Origin: an uncultured Treponema sp.
GTDB lineage: Bacteria; Spirochaetota; Spirochaetia; Treponematales; Treponemataceae
DNA: 7,898 nucleotides
NCBI GenBank assembly: GCA_905373565.1
Contig: CAJPTT010000097.1
Location: forward strand, 1 to 7,898
Direction of reading: 5' to 3'
Part shown: piece after piece, positions 1 through 6,239 of the stretch
How the letters are laid out: each line of letters begins with the position of its first letter
Numbering within the stretch: position 1 is the stretch's first letter
Program-made: the position numbers and the translations under genes
The notes under the pieces: model-generated
The model's input: only the letters and a program-made list of their open reading frames with translations
The model's database searches: none
Told to the model about the DNA's origin: nothing

Positions 1-410
1 TAATTCAGCGCCGCTTCGGGGTTTTCCGAATCCTCATTGTACAGCTTTTTGTACATTTTACAGGCGCGCGCTTCGTCGCCGGTTGTTGCAAGGCTATAGG
101 CATACGCCTTTGCAATCAGCACATTTCCGGGCGCTTCTTTATACTGCCGTTCGAGGATGGGTTTTGCCTTTCTCCAATCGCCTTGCAGTCCATATACCCG
201 CGCTAAATTATAGTCCACCGCGTTTCTATGCGCAGGATCCTTTGCCGCTTTTAGATAGAATTCCACCGCTTTATCGTACTTGGATACTTCGGTATAGGCT
301 TGGGCGATTTCAAAATAGGTCTTCGCGGTTTCGGAATCAACACTGCCCTTTGCAAACAAACCTGCAAAGGTTATAAAAAAAAGCAATAAAAACAGTATTC
401 GTTTTTTCAT
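1..410 (-). CDS. Exported TPR-repeat protein, N-terminal 136 residues (partial)
   Basis: This frame opens at an ATG (408-410) and runs off the left edge without a stop, so only the N-terminus is present. A GGAG lies 7 nt upstream of the ATG. Residues 1-20 form a classic Sec signal peptide: a KKR charged start, a hydrophobic core (ILFLLLFFITFAGLF), and a likely signal peptidase I cut after LFA-20. No lipobox cysteine is seen, so it is probably periplasmic or secreted. From about residue 27 on, the sequence is helical and fits successive tetratricopeptide repeats, for example AYTEVSKYDKAVEFYLKAAK near 38-57, then NLARVYGLQGDWRKAKPILE (68-87) and AYSLATTGDEARACKMYKKL (104-123). TPR arrays mediate protein-protein contacts; the partner and role cannot be read here. 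It lies 45 bp downstream of the UPRTase-like gene on the same strand and may share its transcript. Confidence 0.78.
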   Translation of the reverse strand, partial: MKKRILFLLLFFITFAGLFAKGSVDSETAKTYFEIAQAYTEVSKYDKAVEFYLKAAKDPAHRNAVDYNLARVYGLQGDWRKAKPILERQYKEAPGNVLIAKAYAYSLATTGDEARACKMYKKLYNEDSENPEAALN

Positions 411-421
411 AACACACTCCG

Positions 422-444
422 CATTATGGATAATGTCCGATCGG
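422..444. repeat. Two short palindromes between the UPRTase and TPR genes
   Basis: In the 45-bp gap there is an inverted repeat CATTAT-GG-ATAATG (422-435), followed by the perfect 8-bp palindrome CCGATCGG (437-444). The first half-sites are too close for a stable RNA hairpin without opening, and no T-tract follows on the minus strand, so this is not an intrinsic terminator. It could be a protein-binding site or chance. Confidence 0.3.
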
Positions 445-455
445 CGGTATAGCAA

Positions 456-1523
456 TTACTTATTTTGGAGCACGACATTCTCAATCGCTCTCAACTGATG
501 ACGGTAAAGACCCGCGATGGTCGCGCCGTAATCCGCAATAAGCTGAATCATATTCCGCGGATGTTCGGTTTCGTCAATCCCATTAATTCTATCGCCGGCA
601 TCTCCTAACCCGGGCAAGATATAGGCAGCGGAATTCAATGCCGGATCCATCCACAACGTATATACCGTACAGTTCTTTAAGGCGCGGGCGGCACACAGAG
701 CGCCTTTGAGTGACGAAATGACATGGAAGCAGCTGATTGATTTCGGTTTCACTCCTTGCCGTTCAAGGTATTTGACAACGGTAATCAAACTGCCGCCGGT
801 TGCATTCATCGGATCTGAGAAAATAAGATCTTTTCCGTTCAAGTCGTCCAAATTAAAATACGACATATCCAAATTGAGCACATACTGCATATCATCGACT
901 TTTTTTGTATCATCCCGTTTAATCTTGAACAACGCGAACGGGGTTACATAGCCGTGTGAGGAATATTCTTCAATCTCTTTGGAGATAATCATTGACGGGA
1001 GCAATGCTCCGCGCAGCATAACGCACATCACGGTGTTTTCAATTTTATGGTCGATGTCGCTGATCTTATGTACGGCGTAGTTTTGTACCGGCACGGTAAC
1101 CGGCGTTTTGGAAATAAGGTAGTTTTTGCTGTCTTCGTGCCTCCCGCTATAGGCAAGTTTGAACAGCATTTCAAAAGCGCGTTGAGTATAGTAGATGAAC
1201 TCGTTGTGGCCGGTTTCGCTGCTGCGCAGTTTTGCCATAACACGGGAAGCTTCCGCATGGCTTGCAAAATCGGTAATGAACGAATACACCTTGAGTTGAG
1301 GCACTTCTTTGCAGATTTCCTGCAAAATCTTTCCCATTTTATCATAGAGTGCAATAATTTCCTTTTCTGCAGCTTCTTTATCCTTTGTATCTTCGGCAGC
1401 ATCGAGCCGTGTAAATTGCTCCATCGCCTTATTATACAGCTCATCCAATTTTTTGAGGTATGCATTATCCTTCGACGTTAAATACCCCTGTAGTGATTCC
1501 GCTTCCATAATAACTTGTCTCAT
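456..1523 (-). CDS. upp: Uracil phosphoribosyltransferase-like protein with N-terminal extension
   Basis: A 355-residue protein whose C-terminal two thirds match uracil phosphoribosyltransferase, which converts uracil plus PRPP to UMP and pyrophosphate in cytosolic pyrimidine salvage. Visible motifs are LRGALLPS (170-177) at the position of the family's LRAG loop, ALFKIKRDD (197-205) matching the Y-R-D-E region, the PRPP loop DPMNATGGS (237-245; usually DPMLATGGS), and the uracil-site loop YILPGLGDAGDR (301-312). The usual enzyme is near 210 residues. Here about 130 extra, largely helical and charged residues precede the catalytic domain, and about 40 follow the GDAGDR loop. The open frame reaches back to 1586, but I place the start at 1523: it has a GAGGAG six nt upstream, and the longer start would abut the preceding terminator. 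No convincing promoter is seen between 1524 and 1587. Altered motifs leave open a related phosphoribosyltransferase or regulatory role. Confidence 0.85.
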   Translation of the reverse strand: MRQVIMEAESLQGYLTSKDNAYLKKLDELYNKAMEQFTRLDAAEDTKDKEAAEKEIIALYDKMGKILQEICKEVPQLKVYSFITDFASHAEASRVMAKLRSSETGHNEFIYYTQRAFEMLFKLAYSGRHEDSKNYLISKTPVTVPVQNYAVHKISDIDHKIENTVMCVMLRGALLPSMIISKEIEEYSSHGYVTPFALFKIKRDDTKKVDDMQYVLNLDMSYFNLDDLNGKDLIFSDPMNATGGSLITVVKYLERQGVKPKSISCFHVISSLKGALCAARALKNCTVYTLWMDPALNSAAYILPGLGDAGDRINGIDETEHPRNMIQLIADYGATIAGLYRHQLRAIENVVLQNK

Positions 1524-1529
1524 ATCAAA

Positions 1530-1535
1530 CTCCTC
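1530..1535 (-). promoter_or_regulatory. Ribosome binding site that fixes the upp start
   Basis: Read on the minus strand this is GAGGAG followed by a 6-nt spacer and the ATG at 1523. It decides the start in favour of the 355-residue protein rather than the 376-residue reading from 1586, whose ATG has no Shine-Dalgarno sequence. Confidence 0.75.
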
Positions 1536-1586
1536 TATTAAATTAAATACATAAACACGGCCACCTTTTAAGGTACTCGTGTTCAC

Positions 1587-1617
1587 AAAAAAAAACGCCC
1601 TTAAAAAAGAGCGTCTT
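1587..1617 (-). terminator. Rho-independent terminator after lysS
   Basis: On the minus strand an 8-bp stem ACGCTCTT / AAGGGCGT closes on a TTTT loop (arms 1607-1614 and 1595-1602) and is followed by eight T residues (1594-1587). One pair is G-U on the minus-strand RNA but a C-A mismatch on the plus strand, and only the minus strand has a T-tract, so it acts on leftward transcription. It ends the lysS transcript about 140 nt after the lysS stop and insulates upp. Confidence 0.82.
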
Positions 1618-1752
1618 AAAAATTCAATAATAACATAACAATCGGCTGCAAAAGGAGAATCGGCAAGAGATTGAAGCCTCTTGTGCCTCTTTCAAATTAG
1701 AACGTACATTCAACATCGTATTACAGCTATGTCTCATCATTTGCGCAGCATT

Positions 1753-3354
1753 CTAATAGAATGAGAGCAATTGTGCAAGCCGTTCCCGGCCGATTATCTT
1801 CATAAAACCGGCAAGGCGCGGACCTTGGTCTTTTCCGATCAGCGCTTGATAGACGGCGGTAAACAGCGCTTTCGGTTCGATTTCGCACGCATGAGCTACA
1901 TCATACAGCGCAGTTGAAAAAGCCTTTTCATCAAGCGCATCCATTTGCGGTAACAGCTCATCGCGGATTTTGCAGAGCGCAGCGGTTTCGGCTGCGGGAA
2001 GTTCCGCCTTACCGCCGTCGGTACGCAGTGCAAACCGGAAATCTTCCGGCGCACATTCGGTGATCCAATACCATGCGCACTTCGCCCGCGCTTCAAAACG
2101 CTCCCGCTGTTCTTCCTTCATATCCGGCAAAAGCTTCATTACTGCTTTAATGTCTCCCGCATTGATCTGCAACAGGTTACAGAGGTGTCTGAACGGAATT
2201 TGATAGGCTATGCAGGATGGCATCCCTTCAACCTGTGAAAGTTCATAGATGCGGTGTTCCTTCGCATACACCTCATCGTTTTTAGCCTTATCGACACCCC
2301 ATGCGATACGCTCAGTTTTATCGTAGTCCTCATAGGTTTTGATAACGTCCAAGTCGAAGCTGATGGAAAACTCCGTGTTCGGCCTCGTTCCGGCAAACAA
2401 GTACCGCGCAATTTCAGGCTGATACACGTTCAAGACATCGGACAAGCTGATAACCTTTCCTTTTGATGATGACATTTTTCCCGGCAAACCTTTGATTCCG
2501 ATAAAATCGTAGCGGAAGCTGACGGGGGCCGGCCAGTTATAGATTTCGTCCGCGACAAGCCGTGCCGTGTCGAAAGAACCGCCTTGGCTGTGATGGTCTT
2601 TTCCGGCAGGTTCAAAAACCGTTTTTTCAAACTGCCAGCGCATCGGCCAGTCAACTCTCCAGCCGAGTTTTAATTCCTTTGAGGTGCGTAAGTCGGCCTT
2701 TTCCTGATGACCGCAGCTTGTGCAGCGGTATTCCAATCCGTATTCGCCGTCGTAAGAAACGATCTCGGTAGTGTCTTTACTGCAGTTGCAGCAAAAAGCC
2801 GCAGCGGGCCAATATTCTTCCGTTGCAGGAATTTTATGCTCATCATCGCGGTAGCGGTTTAAACAGTCCTTTATTTTGTCGCGGTTTTGCAGCGCTTTTT
2901 TCATGCCTTCGGCATACATGCCGCTACGGTACCGTTCAGCCTGATATAAAAATTCGGGATGAATACCGACTTTCGGCAACACCTGCTCTACATCCGTTTC
3001 GTGATGGCGCGCGTAAGAGGCATCACGGCCGGTTGTGTCGGGCACCATGGTGATGGGATACCGCAGATAGTTTTGCAGCGTTTCTTTTCCGGGCATATTC
3101 TCGGGCACTTTGCGGAACACATCGTAATCGTCCCACGAATAAATAAAACGCACCTTTTTACCGCGGTCGCGCAGTGCCCGTACAACCAAATCGACCGAGA
3201 TAATTTCGCGGAAGTTGCCGATGTGAACGGTTCCCGACGGCGTAATTCCCGAGGCGCACGTATAAGATTCCAAATCACCGCGCTCGCGTATAATCTTCTC
3301 TGCGGTTTGATCCGCCCAATGTACTAATTTCCGATTGTTTTGTTCTTTACTCAT
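1753..3354 (-). CDS. lysS: Lysyl-tRNA synthetase, class I
   Basis: Charges tRNA-Lys with lysine using ATP, in the cytosol. This is the class I (archaeal-type, LysK) enzyme, not the class II LysRS of most bacteria. Its 533 residues fit the family. The Rossmann-fold signature HIGN is at 44-47 within GITPSGTVHIGNFRE, and the second signature KMSSSKG is at 293-299. A zinc-ribbon insert shows CxxC pairs C188/C191 and C211/C214. The C-terminal third is helical, as expected for the anticodon-binding helical-bundle domain. The ATG at 3354 has AGGGA four nt upstream, a moderate ribosome binding site. It is transcribed from its own promoter at 3439-3467 with a leader near 78 nt and ends in the terminator at 1587-1617, so it is probably monocistronic. 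No T-box-like element is apparent. Class I LysRS in a bacterium is a strong pointer to spirochaetes. Confidence 0.97.
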   Translation of the reverse strand: MSKEQNNRKLVHWADQTAEKIIRERGDLESYTCASGITPSGTVHIGNFREIISVDLVVRALRDRGKKVRFIYSWDDYDVFRKVPENMPGKETLQNYLRYPITMVPDTTGRDASYARHHETDVEQVLPKVGIHPEFLYQAERYRSGMYAEGMKKALQNRDKIKDCLNRYRDDEHKIPATEEYWPAAAFCCNCSKDTTEIVSYDGEYGLEYRCTSCGHQEKADLRTSKELKLGWRVDWPMRWQFEKTVFEPAGKDHHSQGGSFDTARLVADEIYNWPAPVSFRYDFIGIKGLPGKMSSSKGKVISLSDVLNVYQPEIARYLFAGTRPNTEFSISFDLDVIKTYEDYDKTERIAWGVDKAKNDEVYAKEHRIYELSQVEGMPSCIAYQIPFRHLCNLLQINAGDIKAVMKLLPDMKEEQRERFEARAKCAWYWITECAPEDFRFALRTDGGKAELPAAETAALCKIRDELLPQMDALDEKAFSTALYDVAHACEIEPKALFTAVYQALIGKDQGPRLAGFMKIIGRERLAQLLSFY

Positions 3355-3438
3355 ATCATCCCTGTGTTGAACTCAAACGTCCCTGTCAATTAGGCTCGAA
3401 AGGTTGTGTTTTAGTGATTGTTCGAAAAATATTGCGGA

Positions 3439-3467
3439 ATTGTATACTGCGCGGTCGATTGTGTCAA
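3439..3467 (-). promoter_or_regulatory. Sigma70-type promoter of lysS
   Basis: On the minus strand a perfect -35 TTGACA (3467-3462) is followed by a 17-nt spacer and a -10 TACAAT (3444-3439, five of six consensus bases). Transcription would start near 3432, giving a leader of about 78 nt. The -35 lies 32 bp past the hydrolase stop codon, so lysS need not depend on read-through from upstream. Confidence 0.85.
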
Positions 3468-3498
3468 CGAATTGCGGACAAGCCTACATGATAACGGT

Positions 3499-4260
3499 TT
3501 ATTTATCCAAAAACTCGATAATACGCTGCGCTACCGGTTCACGCTCGACATCATCGGTAACGATATGACTGCTTTCTTCCAAAATGACATACTCATTCGG
3601 CGCTTTGAGCAGCCGGTCGATAAGTTCTTTTTCCTTAAACGGTACCGACTGATCCGATTTTGATAAAACCGTTATCACCTTTGACCGGATATTCGGAAGC
3701 TGCTGAATCGCCATCTTCTGCAACTTATACAAGTCCGCCGCCTTGCCGACGTAATCATAGTTGCAATAGTCCTTGACGCAATCATAATATTCGGGTTCTT
3801 TATAAAACGTTTTCCCTTCAGTCGGAATGGTCTGTATAAAATATTTTAAGTACGGTGTCAGCTTGATCCGCGAATCGGCGGCCATAAAGGCGGGCGCACA
3901 AAGGAATATTTTTTCAGGCTGAAATTTTGCCGCAAGGAGCGCAGTCAGCACACCTCCCATCGAAAGACCGCCGACATATACCGTCTGATATGCTTCGGAT
4001 AAATCAAGGTACTCATCATATACGCGCCGCAGCCAATCCTTCCACGAACTTGCGATAAAGTCCTCTTTGTTTGTTCCATGCCCCGGCAGACGCGGGATCG
4101 ATACGGTGTATCCCGCTTTATGCAGTTGCGTACCGAGCCACAGCATTTCCCGCGGAGAGCCCGTATACCCGTGTATCAACAAAATAGCTTTATCCCCGCC
4201 CTGAAAAAAGTGAGGTTTGGTGAACCGATTTATTTTTGCCGGATCATTATTGTAGAACAT
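3499..4260 (-). CDS. Alpha/beta hydrolase, carboxylesterase/lipase-like
   Basis: A 253-residue cytosolic serine hydrolase (no signal peptide or membrane segment) of the size and layout of Est30-type carboxylesterases and monoacylglycerol lipases; the substrate is unknown. LLIHGYTGSP (27-36) is the HG oxyanion-hole strand-loop. GLSMG (98-102) is the nucleophile elbow with S100. VLSKSDQSVP (198-207) carries the likely acid D203, and ESSHIVTDD (229-237) carries the catalytic H232, so the triad is complete and in canonical order. Residues of about 125-180, rich in aromatic and charged residues, correspond to the variable cap. The start at 4260 has a GAGGAG six nt upstream. No clear terminator follows, and the lysS promoter begins 32 bp after the stop. 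It is divergent from the ATPase gene across a 265-bp repeat-bearing region. A phospholipid or acylglycerol substrate is plausible only by family. Confidence 0.9.
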   Translation of the reverse strand: MFYNNDPAKINRFTKPHFFQGGDKAILLIHGYTGSPREMLWLGTQLHKAGYTVSIPRLPGHGTNKEDFIASSWKDWLRRVYDEYLDLSEAYQTVYVGGLSMGGVLTALLAAKFQPEKIFLCAPAFMAADSRIKLTPYLKYFIQTIPTEGKTFYKEPEYYDCVKDYCNYDYVGKAADLYKLQKMAIQQLPNIRSKVITVLSKSDQSVPFKEKELIDRLLKAPNEYVILEESSHIVTDDVEREPVAQRIIEFLDK

Positions 4261-4291
4261 CTGAGGCTCCTCTCATTTTATACATAGACAA

Positions 4292-4320
4292 ACAATACTC
4301 CGTTCCATATTTTTTGTAAA
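4292..4320 (-). promoter_or_regulatory. Possible promoter of the hydrolase gene
   Basis: On the minus strand TTTACA (4320-4315, five of six) is separated by 17 nt from TATTGT (4297-4292, four of six). This gives a start near 4285 and a leader of about 25 nt carrying the GAGGAG at 4272-4267. An AT-rich TATAAA closer to the gene lacks a matching -35. Confidence 0.4.
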
Positions 4321-4350
4321 TATACGACACATCCTTGGGAATAGGAGGCG

Positions 4351-4371
4351 CCGAGTGAAATTCGGATTTTT
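4351..4371. other. Small hairpin with T-run in the divergent intergenic region
   Basis: CCGAGT (4351-4356) and ATTCGG (4360-4365) can form a 6-bp stem with one G-U pair on the plus-strand RNA and a GAA loop, followed by ATTTTTAT. It resembles a weak plus-strand terminator just before the 33-bp repeats. No gene reads into it from the left on the plus strand, so it may instead shield the repeat/ATPase unit from stray transcription, or be fortuitous. Confidence 0.3.
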
Positions 4372-4386
4372 ATAACCGCTCTTAAA

Positions 4387-4518
4387 ATCTTGAAGAAACG
4401 CACAAATATTAATAATGAAATCTTGAAGAAACGCACAAATATTGTGTAATAAATCTTGAAGAAACGCACAAATACTATGTAATAAATCTTGAAGAAATGC
4501 ACAATATTCGGTAATATA
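4387..4518. repeat. Four tandem 33-bp direct repeats upstream of the ATPase gene
   Basis: Units start at 4387, 4420, 4453 and 4486, an exact 33-bp period. Each begins ATCTTGAAGAAACGCACAA (the last unit has ATGC in place of ACGC). Units 1-3 share the first 22 bases exactly and differ mainly in the last 11, which are AT-rich. The array ends 7 bp before the ATPase start codon. Unit 2 contains the inverted repeat CACAA-ATA-TTGTG. The period equals 11 codons, so on the minus strand it reads as an 11-residue repeat (RFFKI cores), but that frame has no ribosome binding site and I do not call it a gene. The repeats are not CRISPR-like because there are no unique spacers of the usual size. An operator array or a copy-number-variable regulatory element is possible. 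Confidence 0.93.
4489..4517 (+). promoter_or_regulatory. Candidate ATPase promoter inside the last repeat
   Basis: TTGAAG (4489-4494, four of six), a 17-nt spacer and TAATAT (4512-4517, four of six) are well placed. An alternative -10, TATATT (4515-4520), is a better match but has a 20-nt spacer. Either would start transcription at about 4524-4527, on top of the ATG at 4526, implying leaderless mRNA. Each repeat copy supplies a TTGAAG. Confidence 0.4.
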
Positions 4519-4525
4519 TTAGCAT

Positions 4526-5857
4526 ATGGTTTTTAAAAGAAAGGTTTATGATCGACTTTTGGATTGGAAAAAGCATTATGCAGATCATTGTGCGGTATTG
4601 CTTGAAGGGGCACGGCGGGTCGGGAAGTCAACCATTGCGGAGACTTTTGCCAAAAATGAATACAAATCATATCTTCTTATTGATTTCTCAAAAAGTGCGG
4701 ATAATATCGTAAAATGCTTTGATGACATAGGGAATCTCACTCTGTTTTTTTTAAGGTTGCAGGCAGAAACGGGCATAACACTGTATGAACATGAATCCCT
4801 TATTATATTTGATGAGATTCAGCTTTTCCCGAAAGCACGTCAGGCAATCAAGCATCTTGTTCATGATGGGCGCTATCATTATCTGGAAACAGGTTCGCTG
4901 ATTTCAATCAAGAAAAATGTTAAAGATATTCTAATCCCATCGGAAGAAATGAAAATTCAGGTTTATCCGATGGACTATGAGGAGTTTTGCGGAGCTGTAG
5001 GATACAACTACTCATTGTTACGGCAGATTTATGAAACGGGACGAGCAATCGGGCAAGCGACGAATAGAAAATTGATGCGGGATTTCAGACTGTATATGGC
5101 AGTCGGCGGTATGCCGCAGGCAGTAGAGGCATATATCCGCGGAGAAAATTTTACCGGGATTGATCAAGTAAAACGCCAAATTATTGCGTTATACGAAGAT
5201 GATTTTAGAAAGCTCGATCCGTCGGGAAGGATATCGGCAATGTATCATGCCATACCTGCACAGCTTTCGAAGGGAACGCGAAAATATAGAGCGTCATCGG
5301 CCATAGGGAAAAGAAATAATACAAAATCCGAAGATCTTCTCTATGAACTCATTGATTCGAAAACCGTACTGCCATGTTATAATTCGGCTAATCCCAGAGT
5401 AAGCCTTGCCGACACGAAAAACTTTGATAGCTACAAACTCTATCTCTCGGACACGGGCTTGTTTATCACCTTGATGTTTATTGATAAGCCTGCGGTAGAA
5501 AACGAACTCTATAAAAAGCTGCTTTCGGATAAACTGCCTGCCAATTTGGGATATCTTTATGAAAATGCAGTTGCGCAAATGATTACTGCGATAGGTCGTG
5601 AACTGTACTATCACACATGGGAAAAGGCAGGAAGTACCCATTACTACGAAGTTGATTTTTTGATTTCAGATAATAGTAAAATTTCAGTATTTGAAGTAAA
5701 GTCGTCCGGAACGGGAAAGCACGAATCAATCGGTGCATTTGCAAGAAAGTTCTCGGCGAATATCGGCGCTCTGTATGTATTGTCTCAAAAAGATGTGAGT
5801 ACGGAAGGAGCCTTGCAAAAGAAGCCGGTATATTTGACACCGTTTCTGCTTCCTTAA
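4526..5857 (+). CDS. AAA+ ATPase of the DUF4143 family
   Basis: A 443-residue soluble ATPase common in bacteria and archaea with no settled function. The N-terminal AAA domain has Walker A GARRVGKST (28-36), Walker B LIIFDEIQ (92-99; D96, E97), and a TGS sensor-like strand (122-124). This is followed by the family-typical VYPMDYEEF segment (146-154). MAVGGMPQAVEAY (191-203) leads into a helical middle region. The C-terminal DUF4143 part contains EVDFLI (375-380) and FEVKSS (389-394), an E-x-D ... E-x-K arrangement like a PD-(D/E)xK nuclease core. The start MVFKRKVYDRLLDW matches the usual N-terminus of the family, so I keep ATG 4526 although no Shine-Dalgarno sequence precedes it. It stands alone between housekeeping loci behind the repeat array. 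Its relatively AT-rich sequence is in keeping with acquisition, though I did not quantify this. No partner toxin, antitoxin or transposase gene is present. Confidence 0.92.
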   Translation: MVFKRKVYDRLLDWKKHYADHCAVLLEGARRVGKSTIAETFAKNEYKSYLLIDFSKSADNIVKCFDDIGNLTLFFLRLQAETGITLYEHESLIIFDEIQLFPKARQAIKHLVHDGRYHYLETGSLISIKKNVKDILIPSEEMKIQVYPMDYEEFCGAVGYNYSLLRQIYETGRAIGQATNRKLMRDFRLYMAVGGMPQAVEAYIRGENFTGIDQVKRQIIALYEDDFRKLDPSGRISAMYHAIPAQLSKGTRKYRASSAIGKRNNTKSEDLLYELIDSKTVLPCYNSANPRVSLADTKNFDSYKLYLSDTGLFITLMFIDKPAVENELYKKLLSDKLPANLGYLYENAVAQMITAIGRELYYHTWEKAGSTHYYEVDFLISDNSKISVFEVKSSGTGKHESIGAFARKFSANIGALYVLSQKDVSTEGALQKKPVYLTPFLLP

Positions 5858-5907
5858 AATGCAACAGGCGAACAAATCGCAGATGCGTTGTGTATTTTCA
5901 AAAGTCC

Positions 5908-5936
5908 TTGACATTTATTATTCAAAATAGTATAGT
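5908..5936 (+). promoter_or_regulatory. Strong sigma70-type promoter upstream of the hairpin region and tuf
   Basis: A perfect -35 TTGACA (5908-5913), exactly 17 nt, then -10 TATAGT (5931-5936, five of six). The spacer is AT-rich. The start would be near 5943, about 390 nt before the tuf ATG, which leaves room for a separate small RNA or a long leader. Confidence 0.85.
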
Positions 5937-5942
5937 CGTTCC

Positions 5943-6165
5943 GTTCAATTGGATAAATGGCTAAAAGCTGCTTATCCGGTATTCTTTAAGAGTTTTCCGG
6001 TGCCGTAAAGCCTTTTTAAGGCAGGTTTCCGCGTTAATGCTGTTAAAAGCATTAAGGGGTTTGCCCTATTACTCTGCAGGATGCCAAACCAGTCATCGGA
6101 ATGGATTCTGATGATGATCAGGTGGATCCGAATAAGGCTTGTCGAATTGCTATGACAGGCTTGTG
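5943..6165 (+). ncRNA. Candidate structured RNA (small RNA or tuf leader)
   Basis: Directly after the promoter, six non-overlapping stems can form in order. H1: 5948-5956 with 5972-5980 (9 bp, two G-U; core GGATAA/TTATCC). H2: GCCTT 6010-6014 with AAGGC 6018-6022. H3: TTAATGCT 6034-6041 with AGCATTAA 6048-6055, a perfect 8 bp. H4: GGTTTG 6058-6063 with CAAACC 6085-6090. H5: TCGG 6096-6099 with CCGA 6128-6131 enclosing CTGAT 6108-6112 / ATCAG 6117-6121. H6: GCTTGTC 6137-6143 with GACAGGC 6154-6160 (7 bp, one G-U). TGTG-CAA-CACG then TCTTTT (6161-6177) is at best a weak end signal. I recognise no known RNA family. The boundaries are inferred from the promoter and the last stem; the alternative is a tuf 5' leader. 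Confidence 0.4.
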
Positions 6166-6239
6166 CAACACGTCTTTTGTAACGGTATTTACTGTCTGAT
6201 TGTCCTTCATTCTATTCTTTTCTGTATTTGGTATCCGAT

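Noticed and set aside
83..376. Plus-strand 97-codon frame at the left edge
   Set aside because: The minus strand here encodes a coherent signal peptide plus TPR protein; the plus-strand translation has no family features and no ribosome binding site.
1047..1481. Antisense 144-codon plus-strand frame across upp
   Set aside because: A shadow of the UPRTase gene; no ribosome binding site, and the opposite strand is clearly coding.
1624..1740. 38-codon minus-strand frame downstream of lysS
   Set aside because: No Shine-Dalgarno sequence, lies in the lysS 3' tail just before the terminator, and its translation resembles no protein I know.
2959..3327. Antisense 122-codon plus-strand frame across lysS
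   Set aside because: A shadow of the well supported class I LysRS reading frame.
4278..4502. Minus-strand 74-codon frame encoding 11-residue repeats (RFFKI cores)
   Set aside because: It is a by-product of a 33-bp repeat period divisible by three. There is no ribosome binding site, the composition is only hydrophobic and basic repeats, and it runs through the divergent promoter region.
4387..4518. CRISPR array
   Set aside because: Only four units with an 11-nt variable part and a 22-nt constant part; spacers would be far too short, there is no dyad repeat of the usual form, and no cas genes are present.
5943..6010. tRNA-like start (CAATTGGATAAATGG resembles a D-arm)
   Set aside because: No complementary D-stem, no acceptor pairing, no anticodon arm and no GTTCRANNC T-arm at the right distance.
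6101..6199. Small frame of about 32 codons beginning MDSDDDQ
   Set aside because: No ribosome binding site, overlaps hairpins H5 and H6, and shows no recognisable similarity. A gene remnant cannot be excluded.
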